From: Oscillospiraceae bacterium | GTDB taxonomy: Bacteria > Bacillota > Clostridia > Oscillospirales > Acutalibacteraceae | DNA: 64,000 bases | Assembly (NCBI GenBank): GCA_022487055.1 | Contig: JAKVJJ010000002.1 | Location: forward strand, 1-64,000 | Direction: 5' to 3' | Shown: piece by piece, positions 18,445 through 26,469 of the stretch | Layout: every line of letters begins with the position of its first letter | Numbering within the stretch: the first letter of the stretch is position 1 | Translations under genes and position numbers: made by a program | The notes under the pieces: generated by a model | The model's database searches: none | Told to the model about the DNA's origin: nothing | What the model saw: only the letters and a program-made list of their open reading frames with translations

Positions 18445-18663
18445 TCAGACAGCGCTGTGAATTCCTTCATCCTTCGGAACAATTCGCTTTGCAAGGATAG
18501 AAATGCACCACAAGGCAGCCAGTCCGATGATGATATAAATAATACGGGCGAACCATGTTCCGGCCCCACCACAGAGCCATGCAACCAAGTCGAAACGGAA
18601 AAGTCCCACCAATCCCCAGTTAATGCCGCCGATGATGGCGAGAACCAATGCAGTTTTATCCAA
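18445..18663 (-). CDS. DUF378 (YuzA-like) small membrane protein
   Basis: A 72-residue protein of two hydrophobic helices with the family motif IGGINWGLVGLFRFDLVA. Function unknown; such proteins are common in Firmicutes. TTG 18663 is preferred because GGAG lies nine bases upstream and it gives the usual D-K-x-A-L start. The ATG at 18672 directly abuts the ribosome binding site and would leave no spacing. Confidence 0.8.
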   Translation of the reverse strand: MDKTALVLAIIGGINWGLVGLFRFDLVAWLCGGAGTWFARIIYIIIGLAALWCISILAKRIVPKDEGIHSAV

Positions 18664-18755
18664 CACACACATCTCCTTTTGCCTGTAGTATTTGTCCTTT
18701 CATGTGAAATTATCATACATTTTTGAAAAATTATTTTTTGTTCATCGAAATATGC

Positions 18756-18761
18756 TATAAT
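18756..18761 (+). promoter_or_regulatory. Extended -10 promoter of proBA
   Basis: TGCTATAAT (TG at 18753-18754, TATAAT 18756-18761). No good -35 is seen at the proper distance. Confidence 0.6.
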
Positions 18762-18809
18762 AAATCAAACTGCAGCTATCGTGCAGCAAATGCGGACGGA
18801 GGGAAATGT

Positions 18810-19616
18810 ATGTCACATATTACACAGGCAAAGCGTGTTGTCGTTAAGGTGGGCACCAGCACGCTGACCTATGAAACCGGGAGATTGAATCTGCGTCGCA
18901 TGGAGGAGCTGTGCAAGGTACTGTGCGGTCTACAGAATGCGGGCCGGGAGGTTATCTTGGTAACCAGCGGCGCGGTTGGCGTCGGCATGGGCAAGCTGGG
19001 GCTGTACACACATCCGGAAGAAATTGAGCAGCGGCAGGCAGTGGCAGCGGTAGGCCAATGCGAATTGATGTTTATGTATGATAAATTTTTTGGCGAGTAT
19101 AATCACACCGTGGCGCAGGTGCTGCTGACCAAGGATGTGGTGCAGGACACCGTCACGAAACGGAATGTGGAGAACACGTTTCTTACTCTGCTGCAGCTTG
19201 GAATCATTCCGGTAGTGAACGAGAATGACTCTGTCGCAACGGACGAACTTGCCGGCAAAAATTTTGGCGATAATGATACACTTTCGGCTACGGTGGCGGT
19301 TTTGACACAGGCTGATCTGCTGGTGATTCTCACGGATATTGATGGTCTTTATGACGGTGACCCGCACCAGAACCCGGGTGCAAAGAGGATTCCATGTGTT
19401 CACAGTATTACAGAGGAAGTCCGAGCGCTGGCGGGTGGGGCAGGCAGCGAGCGGGGAACCGGCGGCATGGCAACGAAAGTTGCCGCAGCGGATATTTCCA
19501 CACAGGCAAAGATTCCGTGTGTGGTGATGTCCGGCGCCAATCCGCGTGACCTTTATGACCTGTTTGACGGCGTAGTGGTTGGAACAACTTTTCTGCCCGC
19601 GGAAAATGAGAAATAA
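18810..19616 (+). CDS. proB: Glutamate 5-kinase
   Basis: Phosphorylates glutamate in the first step of proline synthesis. The 268-residue amino-acid-kinase domain starts AKRVVVKVGTSTLTYETG and contains LVTSGAVGVGMGKLG, PVVNENDSV and SERGTGGMATKVAAA. The C-terminal PUA domain found in enterobacterial ProB is absent, as in many clostridia. GGAGGG precedes ATG 18810. It is followed 19 bases later by proA. Confidence 0.96.
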   Translation: MSHITQAKRVVVKVGTSTLTYETGRLNLRRMEELCKVLCGLQNAGREVILVTSGAVGVGMGKLGLYTHPEEIEQRQAVAAVGQCELMFMYDKFFGEYNHTVAQVLLTKDVVQDTVTKRNVENTFLTLLQLGIIPVVNENDSVATDELAGKNFGDNDTLSATVAVLTQADLLVILTDIDGLYDGDPHQNPGAKRIPCVHSITEEVRALAGGAGSERGTGGMATKVAAADISTQAKIPCVVMSGANPRDLYDLFDGVVVGTTFLPAENEK

Positions 19617-19635
19617 ATTTAAGGAGGCAGCGGCA

Positions 19636-20877
19636 ATGACGCTCACAGAAATGGGACAGGCGGCCAAGCAGGCGGCGGCAGAGCTTGCTTTGGCAGGAGC
19701 AAAAAAGGACGCGGCACTGCGGGCAATCGCAAATGCACTGGAAAATCAGGAGCGGAAACTGTTGGATGCCAATGAGCTGGATTTGAAGTTGGCGCGGCAG
19801 AGCGGAATGCGTCCGGCAATGCTGGACCGGCTGACTTTGACGCATGAGCGCATTGCGGGTATGGCAAAAGGTGTGCGTGATGTGGCTGCACAGGAAGACC
19901 CTATCGGTCAGGTTGTGGAGGGCAGTGTTCGCCCTAATGGGCTGGAAATTCGGCGGGTGCGGGTGCCGCTTGGTGTCATCGGCATTATTTTTGAGGCACG
20001 GCCGAATGTTGCGGCGGATGCTTCCGCTTTGTGTCTGAAAGCCGGTAACGCCGTCATTTTGCGCGGCGGAAAAGAAGCCATCCACAGCAATACGGCCTGT
20101 GCGGAAATTATGCGTGCGGCGGTGGAGTCGGCCGGACTGCCAGAGGACTGTATTCAGCTGGTGCAGGACACCACGCATGCTTCAGCGGATGCCATGATGA
20201 ATCTGACCGGTTATTTGGATGTGCTGATTCCGCGCGGTGGCCGTGGCCTTATCCGGCATGTTACGGAGAACGCTCACGTTCCGGTGATACAGACCGGCGC
20301 GGGGAATTGTCATGTCTATGTGGATGACAGCGCAGATATTGATATGGCTGCGAATATCATTTATAACGCCAAGACAAGCCGCCCAAGTGTCTGCAATGCC
20401 ATTGAGACAATCCTTGTCCATCAAGCGATTGCAAAACAAGCCCTGCCGGTGATTGCGGCAAGGCTTGCAGAGAAAAATGTGGAACTGCGCGGCTGTCCTC
20501 GAACCCGCCGAATTTTGGGCGAAAGTGTCGTCCCTGCAGCCGAGGAGGATTGGGAAACCGAATACGATGACTACATTCTCGCGGTGCGTGTAGTGGACAG
20601 TATGGAGCAGGCACTGGCACATATTGCAAAATACAGCACAGGCCACAGCGAATGTATTGTAACAAACAGTTATGACCATGCGCGGTTGTTTCAGCAGAGA
20701 GTGGACAGCGCCGCCGTTTACGTCAATGCTTCCACACGCTTCACGGACGGCGGAGAATTTGGGCTGGGGGCGGAAATCGGAATCAGCACCCAAAAACTGC
20801 ACGCACGCGGGCCGATGGGCGTGCGCCAGCTCACCAGTACGAAATTCCTTATCATGGGCAATGGGCAGGTGCGGTGA
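19636..20877 (+). CDS. proA: Glutamate-5-semialdehyde dehydrogenase (gamma-glutamyl phosphate reductase)
   Basis: Reduces gamma-glutamyl phosphate with NADPH, the second step of proline synthesis. The 413-residue protein belongs to the aldehyde dehydrogenase superfamily. It shows VPLGVIGIIFEARPNV, LIPRGGRGLI and the catalytic cysteine in SRPSVCNAIET (around residue 253). AAGGAGG precedes the ATG. The proBA pair gives the cell a complete route from glutamate to the semialdehyde; proC is not in the window. Confidence 0.97.
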   Translation: MTLTEMGQAAKQAAAELALAGAKKDAALRAIANALENQERKLLDANELDLKLARQSGMRPAMLDRLTLTHERIAGMAKGVRDVAAQEDPIGQVVEGSVRPNGLEIRRVRVPLGVIGIIFEARPNVAADASALCLKAGNAVILRGGKEAIHSNTACAEIMRAAVESAGLPEDCIQLVQDTTHASADAMMNLTGYLDVLIPRGGRGLIRHVTENAHVPVIQTGAGNCHVYVDDSADIDMAANIIYNAKTSRPSVCNAIETILVHQAIAKQALPVIAARLAEKNVELRGCPRTRRILGESVVPAAEEDWETEYDDYILAVRVVDSMEQALAHIAKYSTGHSECIVTNSYDHARLFQQRVDSAAVYVNASTRFTDGGEFGLGAEIGISTQKLHARGPMGVRQLTSTKFLIMGNGQVR

Positions 20878-20885
20878 CTGTCGAT

Positions 20886-21248
20886 TTAAAGCAAAAGATA
20901 AAGCATGGCAAACAGCAGAGCCGGGTCTGTCGTCTTCTCTTCCATGAGCAGCAGCAGAATACTCAACACCAGATTGCGCTCTTTGTCGGCAAAAAGCACT
21001 TTCCAGAAGTCCGCCGGTTTCTTTTCGGACGGCTTCTGTTCTTTACGAATAGATTTGGATTCGTCGGAAGGTGCCGGCTCGCTTTTCTGATTTTTCTTCA
21101 ATGCGGATTTTGCTGAGGTATCCTCTGAGAAGGCACTGCCGGAATAACCGGGCGGTGTGGGCTGCTGTGCACGCTGATACATTTCCTGCGCACGCCGGAT
21201 TGCATCCTGCCGCATTTGTTGCATATCATTGGATTCCAGACAGACCAC
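20886..21248 (-). CDS. Unknown protein with hydrophobic C-terminal helix
   Basis: About 120 residues. A helical N-terminus (QQMRQDAIRRAQEMYQRAQ) leads into a polar Lys/Ser/Pro-rich middle. The C-terminus is hydrophobic (RNLVLSILLLLMEEK and ALLFAMLYLLL), resembling an amphipathic or membrane-associated hairpin. No known family recognised. The start is uncertain: GTG 21248 follows AGGAAAGG closely, and ATG 21224 is an alternative. It is the last of three minus-strand genes. Confidence 0.6.
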   Translation of the reverse strand: MVCLESNDMQQMRQDAIRRAQEMYQRAQQPTPPGYSGSAFSEDTSAKSALKKNQKSEPAPSDESKSIRKEQKPSEKKPADFWKVLFADKERNLVLSILLLLMEEKTTDPALLFAMLYLLL

Positions 21249-21277
21249 CGCCTTTCCTAATTCCTGCTTTCAAGGGG

Positions 21278-21688
21278 CTATCCCAGTAGGCCGGATTGCC
21301 GCAGCATTGGCAGAGCGCGCATAAGCTGCATGAGCCGGACTGCTTCATCTATCTTTTTTTGGCGCGGTTCACTGAGCAGCGGGCGCAGTGCGTGCAGCAG
21401 GCGGGTGCTGTCATCCTCCTGCTGCACGGTGGCAAGCATGGGGGCAATTTTAGCAACCATTCCCAGAGTCTCTGCATTCAGTCCGGAACTGCCCAGTCCT
21501 GCCAAGGCACTCAGCGGGTTATTGGATGCCGCCGGTTGCTGCTTTGGTGCGGGTGGGTTGGTTGGTGCAGGAGCCGCCTGCGATTGGGAACCGCTGTTTC
21601 CTCCCAGTGCACCGATGATGGACTGTACCTGTGCCATTGTTGCTGGGTCATTCAGCATGGCAGAAATTTTCTGGGTGAGGTCCTCCAT
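21278..21688 (-). CDS. Unknown protein of a three-gene cluster
   Basis: A 136-residue protein. The N-terminal helix MEDLTQKISAMLNDPATM is followed by a low-complexity Gln/Pro/Ala linker (about 31-60) and a helical C-terminal half with SEPRQKKIDEAVRLMQLMRA. No signal peptide or cysteine is present. It lies three bases downstream of the 74-residue gene, so they are clearly co-transcribed. Function not recognised. Confidence 0.65.
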   Translation of the reverse strand: MEDLTQKISAMLNDPATMAQVQSIIGALGGNSGSQSQAAPAPTNPPAPKQQPAASNNPLSALAGLGSSGLNAETLGMVAKIAPMLATVQQEDDSTRLLHALRPLLSEPRQKKIDEAVRLMQLMRALPMLRQSGLLG

Positions 21689-21691
21689 AGA

Positions 21692-21916
21692 TTATTTTCC
21701 TCCGCCAAATTTTTTCATCAGCGCCTGTGCTTGCGGGGTGGAGAGCAGCTTCTGCATGGCATTTTTGTCATGCAGAACATTTTCAACCCGCTCTCTGTCA
21801 GCGGGAGAAAGCTGATTCATCAGTTGCTGCACCTGTGCGGGTGTAACGTGCTGGCCATCCTGTGGCATCTGAAACGGGACGTGGCCTGAAGATGAGCTTG
21901 AATTGCGGTTTTGCAA
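21692..21916 (-). CDS. Unknown 74-residue protein, first of the cluster
   Basis: A Ser-rich N-terminus is followed by two predicted helices around TPAQVQQLMNQLSPADRERV and QALMKKFGGGK. The start is TTG 21916, placed by AAAGGAGTG upstream on the minus strand. It heads the cluster of three small genes lying between proA and yfcE in opposite orientation. Function not recognised. Confidence 0.65.
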   Translation of the reverse strand: MQNRNSSSSSGHVPFQMPQDGQHVTPAQVQQLMNQLSPADRERVENVLHDKNAMQKLLSTPQAQALMKKFGGGK

Positions 21917-21991
21917 TGAAAATCACTCCTTTTGTATACCTATGCGTGCTCTTATTACGATATGACTTGATGAGGTCGGAGGTTCACAAAT

Positions 21992-22459
21992 ATGAGAATT
22001 TTAGCAGTGTCAGATACACATGGGGACAGCTGGGCTCTGCAGCGGGCGCTCCTTGCACAGCCAAAGGCAGAAGTGGTGCTTTATTTGGGTGACGGCGAGC
22101 AGGAAGCAGAGGAAGTGCGGAACAGCTTTCCGGAGAAACAATTTCATATGGTGCGTGGCAACTGCGACTGGGGCAGCAACCTGCCAGCACATTTGCTGTT
22201 GGAGTTTGGCGGCAGGAAAATCTATATGACGCATGGTTATGCAGAAAATGTGAAATACGGCATGGACAAGGCGATATATGCAGCACAGGAGCAAAAGGCG
22301 GACATCCTGCTTTTTGGGCATACACATGAACCGCTGACAGACTATGTAAATGGACTCTATATTATGAATCCCGGTTCCCTGCACGGCAGCATGGGAACTT
22401 ACGGCTATATTGATATTACTTCAGCGGGCATTGTTACCAATGTGCTGCGAGTGAGATAA
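21992..22459 (+). CDS. YfcE/MJ0936-family phosphodiesterase
   Basis: A 155-residue metallophosphoesterase. Metal-binding motifs in order are SDTHGD (7-12), YLGDGEQE, VRGNCDWG, MTHGY and FGHTHEP, all intact. Relatives hydrolyse model phosphodiesters; the cellular substrate is unknown. GGAGG precedes the ATG. It is divergent from the unknown three-gene cluster. Confidence 0.92.
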   Translation: MRILAVSDTHGDSWALQRALLAQPKAEVVLYLGDGEQEAEEVRNSFPEKQFHMVRGNCDWGSNLPAHLLLEFGGRKIYMTHGYAENVKYGMDKAIYAAQEQKADILLFGHTHEPLTDYVNGLYIMNPGSLHGSMGTYGYIDITSAGIVTNVLRVR

Positions 22460-22536
22460 CGAAAGGGTACACAGAAAATAATAAAGTATAAATTGTAAAA
22501 AATTTATTAAATAAACATAAAAATAAGGGAAAATGC

Positions 22537-22564
22537 TTGACATTTTAAGCATTATGTGTATAAT
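22537..22564 (+). promoter_or_regulatory. Promoter of the structured leader and GNAT gene
   Basis: TTGACA (22537-22542), 16-base spacer, TATAAT (22559-22564): both boxes are consensus. Transcription would start near 22571, exactly at the 5' arm of the leader helix. Confidence 0.88.
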
Positions 22565-22571
22565 TTGGTTT

Positions 22572-22668
22572 ACAGGTTCGGGCAATCGAAGCCCGCGTGA
22601 TATATTTGAATTAGCGCCATGCGGATGACCGCATATCGTCTTACTAAGTTAAGGCGAGTAGGAACTGT
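22572..22668 (+). promoter_or_regulatory. Riboswitch-like multi-branched leader RNA (unassigned)
   Basis: A closing helix pairs ACAG and TTC (22572-22579) with GAA and CTGT (22662-22668) and encloses three hairpins: GGGC/GCCC (22580-22594), ATGCGG/CCGCAT with loop ATGA (22619-22634), and CGTCTT/AAGGCG (22637-22656). It begins at the predicted transcription start and is followed by an intrinsic terminator before the coding region, the layout of a ligand- or protein-controlled attenuator. I could not match it to a known riboswitch class. A free-standing small RNA is the main alternative. Confidence 0.65.
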
Positions 22669-22677
22669 TAATTATAA

Positions 22678-22709
22678 GGGCGGCTGCTTGTGTGCAGTTG
22701 TCCTTTTTT
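22678..22709 (+). terminator. Leader terminator upstream of the GNAT gene
   Basis: A 10-bp stem GGGCGGCTGC / GCAGTTGTCC (with G-T pairs) and loop TTGTGT, followed by six T residues. Its 3' arm can instead pair with GGAACTG of the leader closing helix (22661-22667), a possible antiterminator. Confidence 0.8.
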
Positions 22710-22737
22710 ATATCTGCGGAAGGAAAGGAGAAAATTT

Positions 22738-23277
22738 ATGTCGAATTTCTTAATTCGTCCGGCACGGGCAGAGGATAGCGTCCGTATAGCGGAGATCTAT
22801 GCCCCCTATGTGCGGGACACCGTTATCACTTTTGAGGACAAGGTTCCGCACGCAGCCGAAATGGAGCGTCGCCTGCAGGACGTCAGCCGGAGGTTTCCAT
22901 GGCTGGTCTGGGAGGAAAACGGAATTGTGCGCGGCTATGCCTATGCCCATCAGATTCAGAGTCGGGCGGCATTTCAGTGGTCAGCTGAAACCAGTATCTA
23001 TCTGGACTGGAATCATCGCAGGCACGGAGCGGGACGAGCACTTTATCAGGAATTGGAGAAGCAACTCAGAGAGATAGGGGTAGCCCAGCTCTATGCACAG
23101 ATTTCTGTGCCAAATCCTGAGAGTATTGGTTTTCACCATGCGTGTGGTTTTCAGGATTTGTGTTTGTACCCTCATATCGGCTATAAACTTGGCAAGTGGT
23201 GTGACTTGGCGGTACTTTATAAGGAATTATCCCTACCGGAGCATCCACAGCCTTTGCGTGTGCCAAATAAAAATTAA
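22738..23277 (+). CDS. GNAT N-acetyltransferase, phosphinothricin/methionine sulfone acetyltransferase-like
   Basis: A 179-residue protein starting FLIRPARAEDSVRIAEIYAP. It has the PAT/MnaT-type segments TVITFEDKVP and GYAYAHQIQSRAAFQWSAE, the acetyl-CoA loop HRRHGAGRALYQEL and HHACGFQD near the end. Relatives acetylate the amino group of amino-acid analogues such as phosphinothricin, methionine sulfone or sulfoximine; the native substrate here is unknown. ATG 22738 follows AAAGGAG. The gene sits behind a strong promoter, a structured leader and a terminator, so expression is probably conditional. Confidence 0.88.
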   Translation: MSNFLIRPARAEDSVRIAEIYAPYVRDTVITFEDKVPHAAEMERRLQDVSRRFPWLVWEENGIVRGYAYAHQIQSRAAFQWSAETSIYLDWNHRRHGAGRALYQELEKQLREIGVAQLYAQISVPNPESIGFHHACGFQDLCLYPHIGYKLGKWCDLAVLYKELSLPEHPQPLRVPNKN

Positions 23278-23296
23278 AGAAAAAATCTTTCAACAA

Positions 23297-23334
23297 AAAG
23301 CGGGAACAGTGTGGAAAACTGTTCCCGCTTTTTT
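23297..23334. terminator. Bidirectional terminator, GNAT / CLC gene
   Basis: Stem AAAAGCGGGAACAGT / ACTGTTCCCGCTTTT with T runs on both strands, between two convergent genes. Confidence 0.92.
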
Positions 23335-23348
23335 AGTTGTCATAGCAG

Positions 23349-24629
23349 TTATTCTGTTTTTTTATTGATAAACTGCGGACGGAATTTGCTGTATAAAATG
23401 GTCTGTTCCGAATACAGCCCACTGTAGCCGGAAAGGGCATAGGACAATGCACAGGCGAGGAAAAAATAGGGTGCGCCGCTGTAACCAAACAGTGAACAGC
23501 CCAGCAGCAGGGCAGTCAGCGGGCAGTTGACCACACCGCAGAAAACAGCCAGCAGACCAACTGCCGCACCCAGACATGGGTCAAGCCCAAGCAGACTGCC
23601 CATCCAGCAGCCGAAAGTCGCGCCGATGTAAAAGCTCGGGACAATTTCTCCGCCCTTGAATCCGGCACCCAGAGTCAGTGCGGTAAGCAGGATTTTGAGC
23701 AGAAAAGCCTCCGGGCGTGTCTGCCCGCGAATGGCACGGTCAATGATTTCTCCACCTGCACCTTCATAATCTGTGGTATGTAACAATAGTGTCAGACAAA
23801 TCACCAGCGCACTGCCGACTAGAATGCGAAGGTAGGGATTGGGCAGGAAGCGGCGGTAAAGCCGTCCGGAGGCTTGCAGACACCGGCAGAAGAGCACCGC
23901 AATGATGGCACACATGGCAGAAAGCAATGCAACCTGCAGGGCAGGCACAAGCTGAATACCACCTTTGACAGCGACTAAGGTGAAGTGCGTGGGGATTGCA
24001 CCCAACCAGCCAGAAATGCCGGCTGCCAGCAGACAGGAAATTGCCACGGGAACCAATGCAGAATAAAGCATCTGCCCGACACTGATGACCTCCAGCGCGA
24101 AAACTGAGGCAACCACGGGCATTCCAAACAGCGCCGAAAAAACAGCGCCCATGCCGCACATGGTCATCACATGGAGCGATTTCTCATCCAGCTTAAAAAG
24201 CCGGCCGGCACCATAGCCAAGACTGCCGCCGATTTGCAGCGCTGCACCTTCTCGTCCGGCAGAACCGCCGAAAAGATGCGTGATGGCTGTGGAAATGAAA
24301 ATCAGCGGTGCCATGCGCGCGGGCAGCGGCTGAGAGGAACGGATGGACAGCAGAACAAGGTCTGTACCGCGGCTTTTCTGCACACCGCACAGCTGATAAA
24401 GCCAGACAATGAGCAGACCGCCTGCCGGCAGCAAAAACAGCAGCCACGGGTTATTTATGCGTGTTTGTGTACTCCACTTCAGAGCATAATAAAATAAAGT
24501 ACCGACTCCACCACCGATGGCAATACCGATGAAAATACTAAGTAGCACCCAGCGAAGGAAAGTTCGCAGGCGCTGCTTCCAGTGGTCAGCTTTTTGTTTC
24601 AATTCTTCTTTTTGCACAGTGGCGGTCAT
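23349..24629 (-). CDS. CLC-family chloride/fluoride channel or antiporter
   Basis: A membrane protein of about 426 residues with the CLC motif GGSAGREGAALQ (about 121-132), whose Glu is the usual gating residue, and GAGFKGGEIVPSFYIGATFG near residue 345. The selectivity motif GSGIP is not present; the equivalent place reads KSRGTDLVLLS (about 85-95). That, and the short length, would fit a non-canonical anion specificity such as the fluoride-exporting CLC-F branch, but this is inference. No CBS domains. ATG 24629 directly abuts AAAGG, so the start is uncertain; an upstream AAGGA is about 13 bases away. Confidence 0.85.
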   Translation of the reverse strand: MTATVQKEELKQKADHWKQRLRTFLRWVLLSIFIGIAIGGGVGTLFYYALKWSTQTRINNPWLLFLLPAGGLLIVWLYQLCGVQKSRGTDLVLLSIRSSQPLPARMAPLIFISTAITHLFGGSAGREGAALQIGGSLGYGAGRLFKLDEKSLHVMTMCGMGAVFSALFGMPVVASVFALEVISVGQMLYSALVPVAISCLLAAGISGWLGAIPTHFTLVAVKGGIQLVPALQVALLSAMCAIIAVLFCRCLQASGRLYRRFLPNPYLRILVGSALVICLTLLLHTTDYEGAGGEIIDRAIRGQTRPEAFLLKILLTALTLGAGFKGGEIVPSFYIGATFGCWMGSLLGLDPCLGAAVGLLAVFCGVVNCPLTALLLGCSLFGYSGAPYFFLACALSYALSGYSGLYSEQTILYSKFRPQFINKKTE

Positions 24630-24837
24630 CCTTTCTCTTGTATCCTTACAAAAAAACACGGGGTATATTGTTATTTTAACATGGCAAACTGCTGCTGGCA
24701 AGGAGCAAAGGGCCAAAAATGGCCCACTGCAAAATTTTCCGAACATATATTCTGAATTCCTATTGAAACAGACGTTCGATTGAGGTATGATAAAAGTTAA
24801 GGAATTCCGCTGCACACAGAAAGTGAGTGGTGAATAC

Positions 24838-25041
24838 ATGGACTACCAGAAATGGGGACAGGAATATTTGCAGGAAGCAGCGCTGCTTTTGCGGCATCTG
24901 CAGCCGGTCCGGCAGAAGTTGAGGAAGGGGAACCTCAGTGTGGAGGAGAGCCGGGACCTGACTGCGCGGGAGAGGATACTTAGCCAAATGTATCTGGAAT
25001 GCCGCGTTACCGGAAATCATCTGAGGGGGTGCTGCCAGTGA
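24838..25041 (+). CDS. Small helical protein paired with a sigma-4-like gene
   Basis: A 67-residue protein, mostly helical and charged (EEAALLLRHL-like and LTARERILSQMYLECRVTG segments). No family recognised. The start is the ATG at 24838, which has only a weak GTGAGTGGTG site. Its stop overlaps the GTG start of the next gene by four bases, so the two proteins are made together and may interact. Confidence 0.6.
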   Translation: MDYQKWGQEYLQEAALLLRHLQPVRQKLRKGNLSVEESRDLTARERILSQMYLECRVTGNHLRGCCQ

Positions 25042-25331
25042 AACACCGCATTTTAAGCTATGATATGCTGCCGCAGGAGTTGAGCGGTCCGGAGCCGGAC
25101 AAGCCGGACTACCGCTATGCTGCCATGCGCCGTGCATTGCACCGTGCCATGCAGCAGGAACTGACACCTAAGCAGCGCATTTGTCTGGAAAAACGGATGG
25201 CGGGCGAAAAGGTCAAGGACATCGCCGATGAACTCGGGGTTTCTTCACCGACAGTCACACAGCACTTGCACCGCGGCGCCGATAGGCTGAAGCATGCCCT
25301 GCAATACAGTTGTTTTTATCCTGAATCATAA
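25038..25331 (+). CDS. Sigma-70 region 4-like helix-turn-helix protein
   Basis: A 97-residue protein whose second half (LTPKQRICLEKRMAGEKVKD, then IADELGVSSPTVTQHLHRG) is a region-4-type helix-turn-helix, as in sigma factors and phage late activators. There is no region 2, so it is not a full sigma factor; it may modify promoter use. The start is GTG 25038, with GAGGGGGT upstream. It forms a coupled pair with the preceding small gene. Confidence 0.8.
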   Translation: MKHRILSYDMLPQELSGPEPDKPDYRYAAMRRALHRAMQQELTPKQRICLEKRMAGEKVKDIADELGVSSPTVTQHLHRGADRLKHALQYSCFYPES

Positions 25332-25337
25332 TAGTAC

Positions 25338-25382
25338 AAAATGGCACAGCATGTTCCGGGGAAAACATACTGTGCCATTTTT
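25338..25382. terminator. Bidirectional terminator, sigma-4-like gene / mnmA
   Basis: Stem AAAATGGCACAG / CTGTGCCATTTT with T runs on both strands between convergent genes. Confidence 0.9.
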
Positions 25383-25389
25383 CTATATA

Positions 25390-26469
25390 TTATGGCATTC
25401 CTTTCAGAATAACACCGCCGCCCAGCAGAAGGTCGCCGTCATACAGTACGACTGCCTGCCCGGGAGCAACGGCACGCTGCGGTTCCTCAAAGCGAAGAAG
25501 TAGGTTGCCGTCCGGCTGAACCACCGCCAGCGCCGGAGCCGGCTTTGCCTGATAGCGGATTTTGGCCTGTACCTGAAGCGGTGTTTCCGGCGCGGGAATG
25601 GACACCCAGTTCAGCTCCCCCGCAAGGAGGCTGGTGCTATACTGGCTGCCCTCCGACCCAAGCACAATCTGATTTTTCTCCGCGTTCAGATGAGTGACAT
25701 ACATTGGTTGGCCGAAAGCAATGCCAAGGCCTTTTCGCTGCCCGACGGTGTAGTGCGTCAGACCATGATGATGACCCAGCAGATGTCCCTGTGCGTCCAC
25801 AAAATCACCGGGTGTGCTGTCGTGCCCGGTGTGGCGGCAAAGAAATCCGGCATAGTCGTTATCCGGCACAAAGCATATTTCCTGACTGTCTGGCTTGTGT
25901 GCGACCGGAAGTCCTGCTTCCTCCGCCAACCGCCGCACTTCCGGCTTCGGCAGCGACGCCAGAGGAAACAGCGTATGTGCCAGTTGCTCCTGTGTCAGGC
26001 TGTAAAGAACATAGCTCTGGTCTTTGCCAAAGGGGGTGGAATGGAGCTGCCAGCGGCCGTTTTCTCCCTGCCGCAAAGCCGCATAGTGTCCGGTGGCAAT
26101 TTTGTCGCACCCCAGTTCCTGCGCGCGCCGGAGCATGGCACCGAATTTGAGCCAGCGATTGCAGCGGATGCAGGGATTGGGTGTATGTCCGGCGGCATAC
26201 TCTGCCGTAAAGTTATCAATTACTTTATCTTCAAATAATTCTGTAAAATTAAATACAAGATGGTCGATACCGAGGGTGTAGCAAACCCGCCGAGCATCCT
26301 GCACATCCTGATAGGAACAGCAGCCGCCCTCCCGTACAGGAAAGGCGGGGTCATCCAAATGAAGCCGCAGAGTGCAGCCGATGACATCCCAGCCCTCACG
26401 CTGCAGTAAAAGAGCGGCAGCGCTGCTGTCGACGCCGCCGCTCATTCCGACTAAAACTTTTCCCTTCAC
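25390..26469 (-). CDS. mnmA: tRNA-specific 2-thiouridylase MnmA
   Basis: Adds sulfur to U34 of Glu, Gln and Lys tRNAs. The 359-residue protein has the PP-loop GMSGGVDSS (8-16), the catalytic cysteine C100 in NPCIRCN and the second cysteine C199 in SQEICFVP. It also has THYTVGQRKGLGI and a C-terminal beta-barrel. The start is GTG 26469 with GAGGAG upstream. It overlaps the preceding minus-strand gene by four bases (GTGA), so the two are translationally coupled. Confidence 0.97.
   Translation of the reverse strand: MKGKVLVGMSGGVDSSAAALLLQREGWDVIGCTLRLHLDDPAFPVREGGCCSYQDVQDARRVCYTLGIDHLVFNFTELFEDKVIDNFTAEYAAGHTPNPCIRCNRWLKFGAMLRRAQELGCDKIATGHYAALRQGENGRWQLHSTPFGKDQSYVLYSLTQEQLAHTLFPLASLPKPEVRRLAEEAGLPVAHKPDSQEICFVPDNDYAGFLCRHTGHDSTPGDFVDAQGHLLGHHHGLTHYTVGQRKGLGIAFGQPMYVTHLNAEKNQIVLGSEGSQYSTSLLAGELNWVSIPAPETPLQVQAKIRYQAKPAPALAVVQPDGNLLLRFEEPQRAVAPGQAVVLYDGDLLLGGGVILKGMP

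Noticed and set aside
22572-22668. tRNA gene or small SRP RNA at the structured leader
   Set aside because: No T-loop, anticodon arm or CCA-type ends, and no SRP helix 8 GNAR/GGAA signature in the expected context.
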